Source: a bacterium (GTDB lineage: Bacteria > Latescibacterota > Latescibacteria > Latescibacterales > Latescibacteraceae). From it: a stretch of DNA of 64,000 nt. A program made the translations under genes and the position numbers. Below the pieces are notes generated by a model. It worked only from the letters and a program-made list of their open reading frames with translations. It was not told the origin of the DNA and searched no databases. This document shows positions 44,085 to 53,002 of this stretch, in pieces (position 1 is the stretch's first letter; every line of letters begins with the position of its first letter). Location of the stretch: the NCBI GenBank assembly GCA_021372535.1, contig JAJFUH010000112.1, positions 1 through 64,000 of the forward strand, given 5' to 3'.

Positions 44085-45758
44085 TTATGCGGTCATTGTC
44101 TCACGAATCACTTCTTCATAATCGACTATTCCCTGTTTCATCTTGAGAATCGCATCCATACGAAGCGTAAGCATACCGTCCTTGATAGCCTGATCCCTGA
44201 TGTCGGCTGTCGAACCGCCATCCAGAACAACCTGTCTGAGCGTGGGGGTCATCAGCATGACTTCATAGGCGCCGATTCTTCCTTTTTTGCCGGTCCCGTT
44301 GCATTTCGGACAGCCGACAGGTCCGTATATGACGTCATCTTTAGTTATATTCAGTTCTTTGTGAAGCTCTTCGGGCACTTTAATGGGTTTTTTACATTCC
44401 TTGCAGAGACGGCGTAAAAGCCGCTGCGCCTGAATGAGGTTTACCGCCGATGCTATCTGGAATGGCGCTATTCCCATATCGATCATACGGGTAACCGTGC
44501 TCGGCGCGTCGTTGGTATGGAGAGTGGAAAGCACAAGGTGTCCGGTCAGGGCTGCTTTCACTGCGATACTGCCGGTATCGATATCACGAATCTCGCCGAT
44601 CATGATGATATTGGGGTCCTGGCGGAGAAACGCCTTGAGCGCCGCGGCAAAAGTCATGCCCACCTCGGTACGGACAAGAACCTGATTGATACCGTAAAGA
44701 TTATATTCCACAGGGTCTTCCGCTGTCATAATGTTGACACCAATCTGATTGATATGGCTCAGCGCCGAATAAAGCGTGGTGGTTTTTCCCGAACCGGTCG
44801 GCCCCGTTACCAGAACCATACCGTACGGCGATTCGATAGCATGCAAAAAATCGTGTAATGCTTTCTCAGTGAAACCGAATGTTGTGAGGTCAAGGGTAAG
44901 ATTGCCCTGGTCGAGAATACGCATGACGATCTTTTCACCAAACAGCGTCGGGAGTGTCGATACACGGAACTCGACAGATTTTGAGGGCATACGGATTTTA
45001 ATACGGCCGTCCTGGGGAACGCGGCGCTCGGATATATCGAGATCGCTCATAATCTTGACTCTCGATATAACCGCGGCTTTGAGTTTATTGGGAAGTGGAG
45101 GCATTTCCTGCAAAACACCATCGAGACGGAATCTGACACGGACCTCTTTTTCGAAAGGCTCGATGTGGATGTCCGATACACCCTTCTTGACCGCATCGAC
45201 GAGGATGGAGTTTACGAGACGTACCAACGGCGCGTCGTCGGCATGGACACCCTCGACCTCCTCCTCGGTTTCCTCGACGACCTCGAGATCCGAGCCCTCG
45301 AAATCACTGAGAATGCTCGACATTTCCTCGGTTGTTTTATATATCTTGTCAATAATAGTACGAATCGAGCTTTCGGTTGCTATAAACGGTTCAATTTTAT
45401 ATCCGGTGATGAGCTTTATCGAATCAAGGGCGAACATATTGGTGGGATCGGATATTGCCACCTTGAGTGTTTTCCCGTCACGGGAAAAGGCAATGACCTG
45501 AAATTTGATCGCTACTTCAGCGGGTATGATATTGACAACATCCTCGTCGATCTCATCGAGCTTCAGCTCGACGATTTTTATGCCCAGCTGCTTGGCAAGC
45601 GCGCTGTAAAGATCATGTTCGTTAACATATCCGAGCTCAATCAGGTTACCGCCAAGGTTTCCGCCCTTTTCCCGCTGCCGCTTGAGTGCATCCTCAAGCT
45701 GCTGCACCGATATTTTCTTGTCCTTGACAAGAAGATTGCCGATTCGCGCCTCAGCCAT
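44085..45758 (-). CDS. pilB: type IV pilus assembly/type II secretion ATPase PilB/GspE
   Basis: A 557-residue protein. The N-terminal MshEN domain (RIGNLLVKDKKISVQQLEDALKRQ) may bind c-di-GMP. The ATPase core has Walker A GPTGSGKTTTLYSAL, the Asp box ITAEDPVEY, Walker B IIMIGEIRDIDT and the His box LSTLHTNDAPSTVTR; a tetracysteine zinc site CKECKKPIKV...CPKCNGTG follows. It powers pilus extension or secretion. With PilC downstream it forms a minimal motor; major pilin, secretin and prepilin peptidase are not in the window. Confidence 0.95.
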   Translation of the reverse strand: MAEARIGNLLVKDKKISVQQLEDALKRQREKGGNLGGNLIELGYVNEHDLYSALAKQLGIKIVELKLDEIDEDVVNIIPAEVAIKFQVIAFSRDGKTLKVAISDPTNMFALDSIKLITGYKIEPFIATESSIRTIIDKIYKTTEEMSSILSDFEGSDLEVVEETEEEVEGVHADDAPLVRLVNSILVDAVKKGVSDIHIEPFEKEVRVRFRLDGVLQEMPPLPNKLKAAVISRVKIMSDLDISERRVPQDGRIKIRMPSKSVEFRVSTLPTLFGEKIVMRILDQGNLTLDLTTFGFTEKALHDFLHAIESPYGMVLVTGPTGSGKTTTLYSALSHINQIGVNIMTAEDPVEYNLYGINQVLVRTEVGMTFAAALKAFLRQDPNIIMIGEIRDIDTGSIAVKAALTGHLVLSTLHTNDAPSTVTRMIDMGIAPFQIASAVNLIQAQRLLRRLCKECKKPIKVPEELHKELNITKDDVIYGPVGCPKCNGTGKKGRIGAYEVMLMTPTLRQVVLDGGSTADIRDQAIKDGMLTLRMDAILKMKQGIVDYEEVIRETMTA

Positions 45759-46054
45759 AGGAAATATTCACCCCCTGATTCAGAAAAAATCCGGTTTCCG
45801 TTATCTTGAACCTGTATTGATAAAATATATAAAAAACGTCAAAAAGCAAAAAAATAATATTTTATGAGTTTTAATAGTTTTTTTTATAACGCACAGTCAG
45901 GAAACGTAATAATTCATTATTTAACAATTTGATAGCACTATCAATAATACGATGTGCCGTTCATGCCAGAATTTATTTATCCGTGAAACAGTTCGGCATA
46001 TTCAACAGATACATGCTTTATTCCCCGGTTCGCACGGATAATCCTGACTGATTA

Positions 46055-46933
46055 TCAGACAAGTACCTCAAACAGTTTATGCCTTCCGGTGAATCCTTTT
46101 AAATCGAAAAAGCCGATACACCGGGTTTTTATCTGGGTATCGTTCGAAATCATTTTTTGCACCGTTTCCGCGATGAAGATACGGTCCGATCTTGGCATGT
46201 CGTCCTTTTTAATACCCATAACCGTTTGATGCATATCGTCGATTTTAACCGATTCGACGCGAAAAGCCATATCGACAGCCATACCCCGGCGGTCACCATC
46301 GGGAAGCTTGAAAGTCTCGCCGTAATTGATACCGATCCGGACACGGATTCCGGCGGATGATTTCTGTTCCTTCAGGTCGGTTAAAAAGCCGATAGCCAGA
46401 TTGACCGCGGGTTTAACCTTGCTGAAAACGAGCATGAAACCGTCACCGGTATTTTTTATGAATTCCGCGGGATTTTCCTTGAGATTTTTTTTCAGACAGA
46501 GCAGCAGAGTATTTTTCACTTTACTGGCGATACGGTCACCGACAAGCTGGGCGATATTCGAGGAACCGACCATATCGATAACGACGATTGCTTCGGGTGT
46601 TGTTTCCATCGCGGAATCGGGTTCGGCAAACCGCTCTTCGGTGCGCCGCGACACTTTCAGAAACGTATGCCCGAGTCTGAAAATATCTCCCGGATTGACC
46701 ACTACGGGAGCGGTGACCGGATCGCCAAGAAGAAACGTGCCGTTCTTGCTTTTACTGTCCTGAAGGGTAATCACCCCGTCTTCAGCTACCTCCAGCACGG
46801 CGTGGGTACCCGATATATATTTATCATCGGGTAAAACAATATTTGATTCGGAGGAACGGCCGATGCTGTATGTGCCGGGTATCAGGGTTGTCCGTGTACC
46901 CTCTTTTTCGCCATTCAGAATAAATAAATACAT
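46055..46933 (-). CDS. FHA-domain adenylate/guanylate cyclase-like protein
   Basis: A 292-residue soluble protein. FHA domain residues 1-95: YSIGRSSESNIVLPDDKYISGTHAVLEV, with SKNGTFL. The class III nucleotide cyclase domain covers 112-290: VIDMVGSSNIAQLVGDRI holds the first metal Asp (120), FIKNTGDGFMLVF the second (164), and RGMAVDMAFRVES the transition-state region. It would make a cyclic nucleotide under control of a phosphopeptide bound by FHA. Catalytic power is plausible but the substrate-specifying residues are unclear. It lies next to an FHA-TM gene, PP2C and a Ser/Thr kinase. The upstream gap to PilB (296 bases) holds nothing I can name. Confidence 0.82.
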   Translation of the reverse strand: MYLFILNGEKEGTRTTLIPGTYSIGRSSESNIVLPDDKYISGTHAVLEVAEDGVITLQDSKSKNGTFLLGDPVTAPVVVNPGDIFRLGHTFLKVSRRTEERFAEPDSAMETTPEAIVVIDMVGSSNIAQLVGDRIASKVKNTLLLCLKKNLKENPAEFIKNTGDGFMLVFSKVKPAVNLAIGFLTDLKEQKSSAGIRVRIGINYGETFKLPDGDRRGMAVDMAFRVESVKIDDMHQTVMGIKKDDMPRSDRIFIAETVQKMISNDTQIKTRCIGFFDLKGFTGRHKLFEVLV

Positions 46934-47203
46934 GACTGCCTGTACCGTTTTTTAAGAAATTGACGTTAAAAAAGATATTTCAATATATCCGTTTATTTGT
47001 GAAATTGTCAACCGGTATGTGTTGTTAAAAGAACGCCGAAACCACCTTTTCACGAGAGCGATGTAAAAAATGCTTTGATTTATTGCCATTACGGGCATGT
47101 ATAACGTCGCTTCAGGATGTCGGCTGACAGCATTACGGAATATTTAAGGGATTTATTATCAGGATTTTCAGACTGTTTCTAATATAAAGCATAAAGAAAA
47201 AGC

Positions 47204-47232
47204 TTGACAAGCATAAATATAAAAAATATAGT
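47204..47232 (+). promoter_or_regulatory. sigma70 promoter for the FHA-PP2C pair
   Basis: Perfect TTGACA (47204-47209), 17-base spacer, TATAGT (47227-47232), 52 bases before the FHA gene. The remainder of the 350-base divergent gap (46934-47203) shows no gene or other signal. Confidence 0.82.
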
Positions 47233-47283
47233 TCCATATGAAAAAGTACGCTAATAAATTCATTTATTTTTGGAGTAACCACT

Positions 47284-47826
47284 ATGGAAGAAGACTGGCG
47301 TATCACACTGAGTTGCCTTGAATCGCCCGATCCGTCATTTGTCGGAACCCAGAAAGTATTCACACAATCTCCAATCAACATCGGACGCGCCGAAAACAGC
47401 GATATGGTAATACCGGATCTGGCTGTGTCGCGAAACCACGCAATACTCAGGATCACGGCGGATTATACACGTGTTTTTATTACCGATATGAGCACCCATG
47501 GGACAGAAGTTTCCGGGAAAGTCGTTCCAAAAGGCAGGGGCAGCGGTTTCACCCTCGAGAATGGCGATACGATCAAGCTGGGAGAAACCGTGTTACAATA
47601 CGAGTTGAAACTGAAAACGAGTGTTCAATCCACCATGGTCGGTAAAATTGACCGGAGTTTCCTTGATAAGCCCCCCGAGCCGGTTGTTGCCGAAAAAATC
47701 GAAGAACCGGTAATACCGTTAAAAACCGTCGCACCCGCTGCCGCCCAAAAGAATTTTAACCCGATTTATCTCGGCATAATCATTATCAGCCTCGCGCTTA
47801 TCATATACCTGTTAATAAAAGGCTGA
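47284..47826 (+). CDS. FHA-domain protein with C-terminal membrane anchor
   Basis: A 180-residue protein. The FHA domain (about 20-105) contains INIGRAENSDMVIPDLAVSRNHAILRI and STHGTEVSGKVV, with the phosphothreonine-binding Arg, Ser and Asn/His pattern. A Pro/Glu/Val linker leads to one transmembrane helix at the very end (IYLGIIIISLALIIYLLIKG), a tail-anchor layout. GGAG precedes the ATG. It is followed after 46 bases by a PP2C phosphatase. It probably docks phosphorylated kinase or substrate at the membrane. Confidence 0.85.
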   Translation: MEEDWRITLSCLESPDPSFVGTQKVFTQSPINIGRAENSDMVIPDLAVSRNHAILRITADYTRVFITDMSTHGTEVSGKVVPKGRGSGFTLENGDTIKLGETVLQYELKLKTSVQSTMVGKIDRSFLDKPPEPVVAEKIEEPVIPLKTVAPAAAQKNFNPIYLGIIIISLALIIYLLIKG

Positions 47827-47872
47827 TATTCACGAAATTGAGCACGATTTCCTTTTCAGGAGAAACCATAGA

Positions 47873-48718
47873 ATGGTTACCATGACAACCGCGGGTTTGA
47901 CAGACACCGGCATGTCCAGAACAAATAATGAAGATACGTATTTAACTGATAAATCATTGCTTATCGTGGCGGATGGTATGGGCGGAGCCGCGGCGGGTGA
48001 AGTTGCAAGCCAGCTTGCGGTAGAAGAGATATCAAAAAAACTCAGGGGAACAGTGTATGTTTCGGACGACCAGATACGGAAAGCATTTAACGACGCCATC
48101 TGGAATGCCGATGCAACAATAAAAGAACGTACCCGTAAAAATCCCGATCTCAGAGGGATGGGAACGACCATAATGGCCGCTCTCCATCTCGGCGACCGTC
48201 TTCTTATAGGATTTGTGGGTGACTCACGCGCGTATATCGTCACTCAGAAAAATCAGGATTCTCCTGCCTCGTCACGGCCCGATGTTCCGAAAGTCGATAC
48301 AAATGCCGCAACCGCAATCTTACAGAAAATCACCGATGACTTTCAGCCTTCATCTAAGGAAAAAGGAAGCATCCAGCGTATAACGAACGATCATTCTGTT
48401 GTCATGGAACTTGTCAATTCCGGTGTCATACAGGAAGATGATATCCGCACCCATCCCATGAGAAACCGAATCACACGGTGTGTGGGGAATCTGACCGATA
48501 AGGGTCCCGACTTTGTCTGGCATACCATAGCCAATGACGATACGCTTATTTTGTGTTCGGACGGATTATGGGAAATGATTCACGAAGACCTGATTTTCGC
48601 CATCGTGAAATCGTCGAAAACTGTCGAAGAAATGTGCAAGCGGCTTATCAATGCGGCAAATGATGCCGGCGGAGCCGATAACATCACCGTCATCACGGCT
48701 CAATTCAAAAAGCAGTAA
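47873..48718 (+). CDS. PP2C-type protein serine/threonine phosphatase
   Basis: A 281-residue enzyme of the PrpC/Stp1 group. Motifs: SRTNNEDTYL, LLIVADGMGGAAAGEVAS, LRGMGTTIMAALH, GDSRAYIV, TNDHSVV, LILCSDGLWEMI and GGADNITVI, with all metal Asp residues present. A 60-residue insert (KNQDSPASSRPDVPKVDTNA..) sits between GDSRAYIV and the NDHS motif. AGGAGA precedes the ATG. It presumably reverses the kinase encoded next to it on the opposite strand; the two stop codons abut at 48718/48719. Confidence 0.94.
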   Translation: MVTMTTAGLTDTGMSRTNNEDTYLTDKSLLIVADGMGGAAAGEVASQLAVEEISKKLRGTVYVSDDQIRKAFNDAIWNADATIKERTRKNPDLRGMGTTIMAALHLGDRLLIGFVGDSRAYIVTQKNQDSPASSRPDVPKVDTNAATAILQKITDDFQPSSKEKGSIQRITNDHSVVMELVNSGVIQEDDIRTHPMRNRITRCVGNLTDKGPDFVWHTIANDDTLILCSDGLWEMIHEDLIFAIVKSSKTVEEMCKRLINAANDAGGADNITVITAQFKKQ

Positions 48719-51223
48719 TCATCGCTGTTTCCCACCCCGCGCCAGACGGAATCCCGTGTGCGGTCCCGTGTAATCGGGAGGATGCGGTCCCCGTATCGAG
48801 TTCCTGATAAGCTTGGCATTCGAATTCCATCCGCCTCCCCGAACAACACGCCCTGGTCCCTGCGAAGCTCCCGCGGGATTCACCACAAGCCCGGATTGAT
48901 ACGGTCCGAACCAGTCGGCGCACCATTCCCACACATTTCCCGCCATATCGTTCAGACCGAACTGATTGGGAGGAAATGTGCCTGCTCTGGTCAGTGATGT
49001 CCGCCAGCCTGTCCCGTTATTCCAGTCGTTCCCGAAATTGGCGCGTTTTTCGGGAGATTCGTCGCCCCATGGGTACAGTTTACCCTCCAGCCCGCCGCGC
49101 GCGGCATATTCCCATTCGGCCTCGGTCGGGAGACGGGCGCCGGCCCATTGTGCGAATGCGGCCGCATCGGACCACGATACGAATACAACGGGACGGTCGG
49201 GACGAGCCTGCTGGCTTCCCCATGATGGAGGCTCCGCGTGACCGGTTGCCTTGAGAAATGCCGCATACTGCACCACGGTTATCTCATCACGGGACATTTC
49301 GAAAGCCGATACGGTTACCCTGTGTACCGGCCGGACCTGCAGCTGCTCCTCGATATCGCCCTGGGAATCACCCATCATGAACGTACCGGCAGGAATCCGT
49401 ATCCAGACAAGCGCGACCGTTTCCTTCGGTTTTGTTTCCTGTTTTTCGGGCTTGATTTCCGGTTTCACGAGAACCGCAACGGGCTGATCCGTCGCTTGAT
49501 TCCTGGTTTTTGCTGGCGGTGCAGTGGTTTTTTGAGGAGCCTTATCTTCCGGTTTTTCCACGGGTTTTTTCTCATCGGTGCGCACAGGGGATGACGATGA
49601 AGCCGGGCGTGATTCAGCCGGAGATTTTTCCTCGGTCCGGGTCGATAAAGTTTCCGGTTTTTTCTCCGGGGTTTTTTGTGCCGGTGAAGCGGAAACGGGC
49701 GGCTGTTGCTGCGTTTTTACCGTTTCCTGCTGTTTTTCCGCGGAAGGCAACATGCGTTCCGGTTTTTTTTCGCTGTCCTTTTTTACCTGAGGCGAACTAT
49801 CCGATGACGGTTTCGTCTGTTCCCCGGCGGGAGTTTCACCGGTTTTTTGCAGTGGTTCCGTCTGAGATTTGGTACCGCCCGAAGATGCCGTTACCGGCGG
49901 CGATGATTTCTTCCCCTGCGGAATAACATAGTAGAGCGCCCCCAGAACAACTCCGATCATGCCCAGCGACAGGAGAGCATACATCAGCATGGAAGCGCGT
50001 TTCTTCTCTTTCTGTGGTTTTCCTGCCGCTTTCCCCGCGCTGGATTGAACCGGTCCCGTGAGGGTATCTCCAAGCTTTCCGGAAGCCTCGGGGGAATCCT
50101 TGCCCGGCTTTTCCACTGTCTTTCCGGCGGATACCGCTTCAGCCGGAAGTATTACCGTTTCGGCAAGAGGTGTTTTATCCTCTTCCGGGACAGGTTGTCC
50201 GTATACGGGTTGAGGAGAAGCGATGGTTTCGGACGACTCGGACTGTTCCGGCTGGTTTTCGAGGATTTGCTCATGGAGCGCCTTGCCAAGCTCGGCTGCC
50301 GATTGATACCTGTCTGCAGGACTCTTGGCAATAGCTTTCATGATAATAGCGGAAAGTTCTTTCGGTACTTCCCTGTTGATGGTTTCCGGCAGCGGCGGGA
50401 GCACGTTCACCTGATTGTAGAGAAGCGCGGTATGATCGAGACCGAAGAACGGCGATTTCCCGACCGCCATCTGGTACAGGACGCATCCCAGACTGTAGAT
50501 ATCCGACCTGCCGTCAACCTCTTCCCCCTTTATCTGCTCGGGGCTCATGTACATGGGAGTGCCGATGAACATGCCCGTCTGCGAAAGCTTCGCGCTGCGC
50601 TGGGCTTTTGCTATCCCGAAATCGACGACGATCGGCTGCCGTTTTTTATTGACGATGATATTTTCGGGTTTGATATCACGGTGGATCACTCCCTTCTCGT
50701 GGGCATGCTGGAGCGCGAAACTGACCATGACCGCAAGACGGGCAAGCACCCGGGGTTTGAGCGCCCCGCTCTTTTTGATGATCTGGTCGAGGGGTACTCC
50801 CTCGATAAAAGCCATCGAATAATAGTAAAATCCGCCGCTTGTATCGACATCGTGAATCTGTATAATGTTCGGATGGAGAAGCTTGGCTGCAATTTTTGCT
50901 TCACGCAGGAAACGTTTGGCAAAGTTTTCATCGTATGACATCTCCTGCGGGAGCAGTTTAAGTGCGACAAGGCGTTCGAGACGGCTGTCCTCGGCAAGAA
51001 AAACAATTGCCATGCCTCCCCTGCCTAGTTCACGGATAATTCTGTACCGGTGCGAGACCGCGGCCTTGAACCGCTCGATGTAATCCCCTTCCCCGTTCTG
51101 TGAGGTTTTTTCCTGAGCCCCCGACGGTTTTCCGGGAGTGATCTCCCTGGGGAGTTTTTCGCCGCAGTTGGTACAAAACTCTGCTTCATCCCTGTTTTCT
51201 GTTCCGCATTTATCGCAAAACAT
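48719..51223 (-). CDS. transmembrane Ser/Thr protein kinase with extracellular FGE-sulfatase-like domain
   Basis: An 834-residue protein. Zinc-ribbon start CDKCGTENRDEAEFCTNCG (3-21). The Hanks-type kinase (about 60-320) has ELGRGGMAIVFLAED, VALKLL with Lys89, VIHRDIKPEN (181-183), DFGIAKA (201-203) and MSPEQIKGEEVDGRSDIYSLG. After a linker comes one transmembrane helix (about 413-434), a 165-residue Pro/Lys/Glu/Ser-rich stalk, then an FGE-like domain from about 605 (WIRIPAGTFMMGD, RLPTEAEWEYAARGG, NQFGLNDMAGNVWEWCADW, VVRGGGWNSN). The catalytic Cys pair of true formylglycine enzymes is absent, so the outer domain is probably a sensor or binding module. Confidence 0.92.
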   Translation of the reverse strand: MFCDKCGTENRDEAEFCTNCGEKLPREITPGKPSGAQEKTSQNGEGDYIERFKAAVSHRYRIIRELGRGGMAIVFLAEDSRLERLVALKLLPQEMSYDENFAKRFLREAKIAAKLLHPNIIQIHDVDTSGGFYYYSMAFIEGVPLDQIIKKSGALKPRVLARLAVMVSFALQHAHEKGVIHRDIKPENIIVNKKRQPIVVDFGIAKAQRSAKLSQTGMFIGTPMYMSPEQIKGEEVDGRSDIYSLGCVLYQMAVGKSPFFGLDHTALLYNQVNVLPPLPETINREVPKELSAIIMKAIAKSPADRYQSAAELGKALHEQILENQPEQSESSETIASPQPVYGQPVPEEDKTPLAETVILPAEAVSAGKTVEKPGKDSPEASGKLGDTLTGPVQSSAGKAAGKPQKEKKRASMLMYALLSLGMIGVVLGALYYVIPQGKKSSPPVTASSGGTKSQTEPLQKTGETPAGEQTKPSSDSSPQVKKDSEKKPERMLPSAEKQQETVKTQQQPPVSASPAQKTPEKKPETLSTRTEEKSPAESRPASSSSPVRTDEKKPVEKPEDKAPQKTTAPPAKTRNQATDQPVAVLVKPEIKPEKQETKPKETVALVWIRIPAGTFMMGDSQGDIEEQLQVRPVHRVTVSAFEMSRDEITVVQYAAFLKATGHAEPPSWGSQQARPDRPVVFVSWSDAAAFAQWAGARLPTEAEWEYAARGGLEGKLYPWGDESPEKRANFGNDWNNGTGWRTSLTRAGTFPPNQFGLNDMAGNVWEWCADWFGPYQSGLVVNPAGASQGPGRVVRGGGWNSNAKLIRNSIRGPHPPDYTGPHTGFRLARGGKQR

Positions 51224-51450
51224 ACGACCCCGCTATTTCAGGGAACAGTAGATTCGGATTATACATTTATTGAGAAAGATACAGGCTCTGAAAAAATATT
51301 GAATTATAAACCATCGATGTCAATGTTTTTCTTTCAAAAACTTGATACGTAAGTATTTTCAAGTCAGAAAGGGGTGCAATATTTTCCCAGTCATAACGGA
51401 ATTTCAAATACAAATGGAATTATCATATGTATCATAATCAATGTATCTTC

Positions 51451-51537
51451 TTGCTTAATAATGTGTTATAGATATACTTCAAATTTCTGTGCACCGTGGC
51501 AGGTTTTTTGCTTAATTTATTACTGACTTACTATACT
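51451..51537 (+). promoter_or_regulatory. two tandem TTGCTTAAT...TATACT promoter-like sites
   Basis: TTGCTT (51451-51456), spacer 16, TATACT (51473-51478); then TTGCTT (51508-51513), spacer 18, TATACT (51532-51537). Both lie in the 351-base gap before the gene at 51575; the second would give a leader of about 30 bases. Nothing else is seen in the gap. Confidence 0.5.
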
Positions 51538-51574
51538 TCCATTATAACAGTACCAGCCGCGGGGAGTTTTGATT

Positions 51575-52840
51575 GTGTCAGTGTTTCGGGTTCTGACATA
51601 TGTTTTGACTGTCATCGTCCTCTTGATACCTGCTGCCGTGAGCGCGCAGGATGACAGCGAATACGGCCGTATCCTTTCCATCACCGACAAAACGGTCAAT
51701 GTAAGTTTTGCAAATAAAACCGTGGGTGTGGGTGAAGAAGTGGAATTCTGGCGGTTCACGAAAATTGTCGATCCGGTGACCGGCGATATCCGCGGCGGGA
51801 AAAAAACTATTGTCGCATATGGTGTTGTCGATGATATCGGCGTCGGAAAAGTCCAGGTTACGGTAACCGGGATGGTGCTCAATGGCAGAATTGCCATGCT
51901 CGACAGGGTTCTTGCCACCGGCAAGGGGAAACAGATCGTACGGACGCAGAAAATCGGTACGATACAGGAGCTCAAGGATGACGGCGCGATAGTTATCGAT
52001 CTCGGAACAGAAGACGAAATCAGCGAAGGCGACGAATTTCTCATTCAGCGCACGGAAACGGTTGTCGATCCCGAGACGAAAGAGGTGACCGTAAAAAACC
52101 AGGTCGATGTGGGAAGAGGACGGGTTCAGACGGCGGATAAAAAGACAAGTGTCGCTTCCCTTGTCCAGTTATTACCGGGAATGGAGATTCAGAAAACAGA
52201 TAATGTCGTCTTCGACAAGCTGAAAACAGAAGATGAAATCCCACTGTCCGGGAGTCCCGTGACGATCGACAGCCTCCAGAAAGAAATCGTCGAATTACAG
52301 CGCGAGGTTACGGTTTTGAAAGCCGCTGTGGACAGTCTCGGCCAGGAACACCTGATCTTCAAGGATGAAATAGAAACGGTGCTTTCGCAGCTCATGGCGG
52401 GCGATATAAAAGGTACGCGGATTATCCTCAAAAACGACGAGCCGATAACACGCGCCGATTCGCCGGAAGTGTTCGCGTCGTATAAAAGAGCCCTCGATAC
52501 CTGTCTCGACCGTAAATTCAGGCAATCCATAGAACTGTTTCATGCATTCATGAAACAATATCCCGCATCGAAACTGACCGAGAACTGCCGTTACTGGATA
52601 GCCCAGTCGTATTTCAGCATGGGAAATTTCGAGACGGCAATCGAAGGATTCAGGGATGTCATCGACGAAAAGCGGTACACGCACAAGGATGACGATGCGG
52701 CAATAATGATCGCGATAACCTATTACAAGCTCGGGAAACGTGACGAGGCATTGCAGGCTTTCAATAACTTCGTCAAACTTTACCCGTCGAGCGAGTACCG
52801 GAAAATAGTCGAAAACTGGATTAAAAAATTATCCGCATAA
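51575..52840 (+). CDS. secreted/periplasmic protein with coiled coil and C-terminal TPR (YbgF/BamD-like tail)
   Basis: A 421-residue protein from GTG 51575, preceded by GGGGAG at 8 bases; a TTG at 51569 is too close to that site. The signal peptide VFRVLTYVLTVIVLLIPAAVSAQ is followed by a beta-rich domain with repeated VGEEVEFWR...VDPVTGD / EGDEFLIQRTETVVDPETKE units. A coiled coil follows (SLQKEIVELQREVTVLKAAVDSL, about 245-270), then tandem TPR (CRYWIAQSYFSMGNFETAIEGFRDVI). The tail is that of YbgF and similar envelope proteins. A role in envelope assembly or surface machinery is inferred. A TPR lipoprotein gene follows. Confidence 0.7.
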   Translation: MSVFRVLTYVLTVIVLLIPAAVSAQDDSEYGRILSITDKTVNVSFANKTVGVGEEVEFWRFTKIVDPVTGDIRGGKKTIVAYGVVDDIGVGKVQVTVTGMVLNGRIAMLDRVLATGKGKQIVRTQKIGTIQELKDDGAIVIDLGTEDEISEGDEFLIQRTETVVDPETKEVTVKNQVDVGRGRVQTADKKTSVASLVQLLPGMEIQKTDNVVFDKLKTEDEIPLSGSPVTIDSLQKEIVELQREVTVLKAAVDSLGQEHLIFKDEIETVLSQLMAGDIKGTRIILKNDEPITRADSPEVFASYKRALDTCLDRKFRQSIELFHAFMKQYPASKLTENCRYWIAQSYFSMGNFETAIEGFRDVIDEKRYTHKDDDAAIMIAITYYKLGKRDEALQAFNNFVKLYPSSEYRKIVENWIKKLSA

Positions 52841-52856
52841 GCGGAACAAGATTTAA

Positions 52857-52993
52857 TTGAACACGGATTTTTAGCGGATTTTCATATCTTTTAAATACGA
52901 ACAATTACGCGTTACTAAATATAGTATAAATAATTTTTTATATCTATTTGTGTCTTGGTATCTCAGTGGTGAAATATTTTTATTCATAATCCA
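52857..52993 (+). repeat. dispersed intergenic repeat, copy 3
   Basis: GAACACGGATTTTTAGCGGATTTTC at the left (words ACACGGATTT and GCGGATTTT), AT-rich middle with ATAGTATAAATAAT, right end ATCTATTTGTGTCTTGG, TGGTGAAATATTTTTATTCATAATCCAGG. Same order of words as the copy at 13291-13460. It ends within 10 bases of the next gene start. Confidence 0.65.
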
Positions 52994-53002
52994 GGATCGC
53001 TT

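Noticed and set aside
50045-50938. 297-codon open frame on the plus strand
   Set aside because: Antisense to the Ser/Thr kinase domain, whose motifs are complete.
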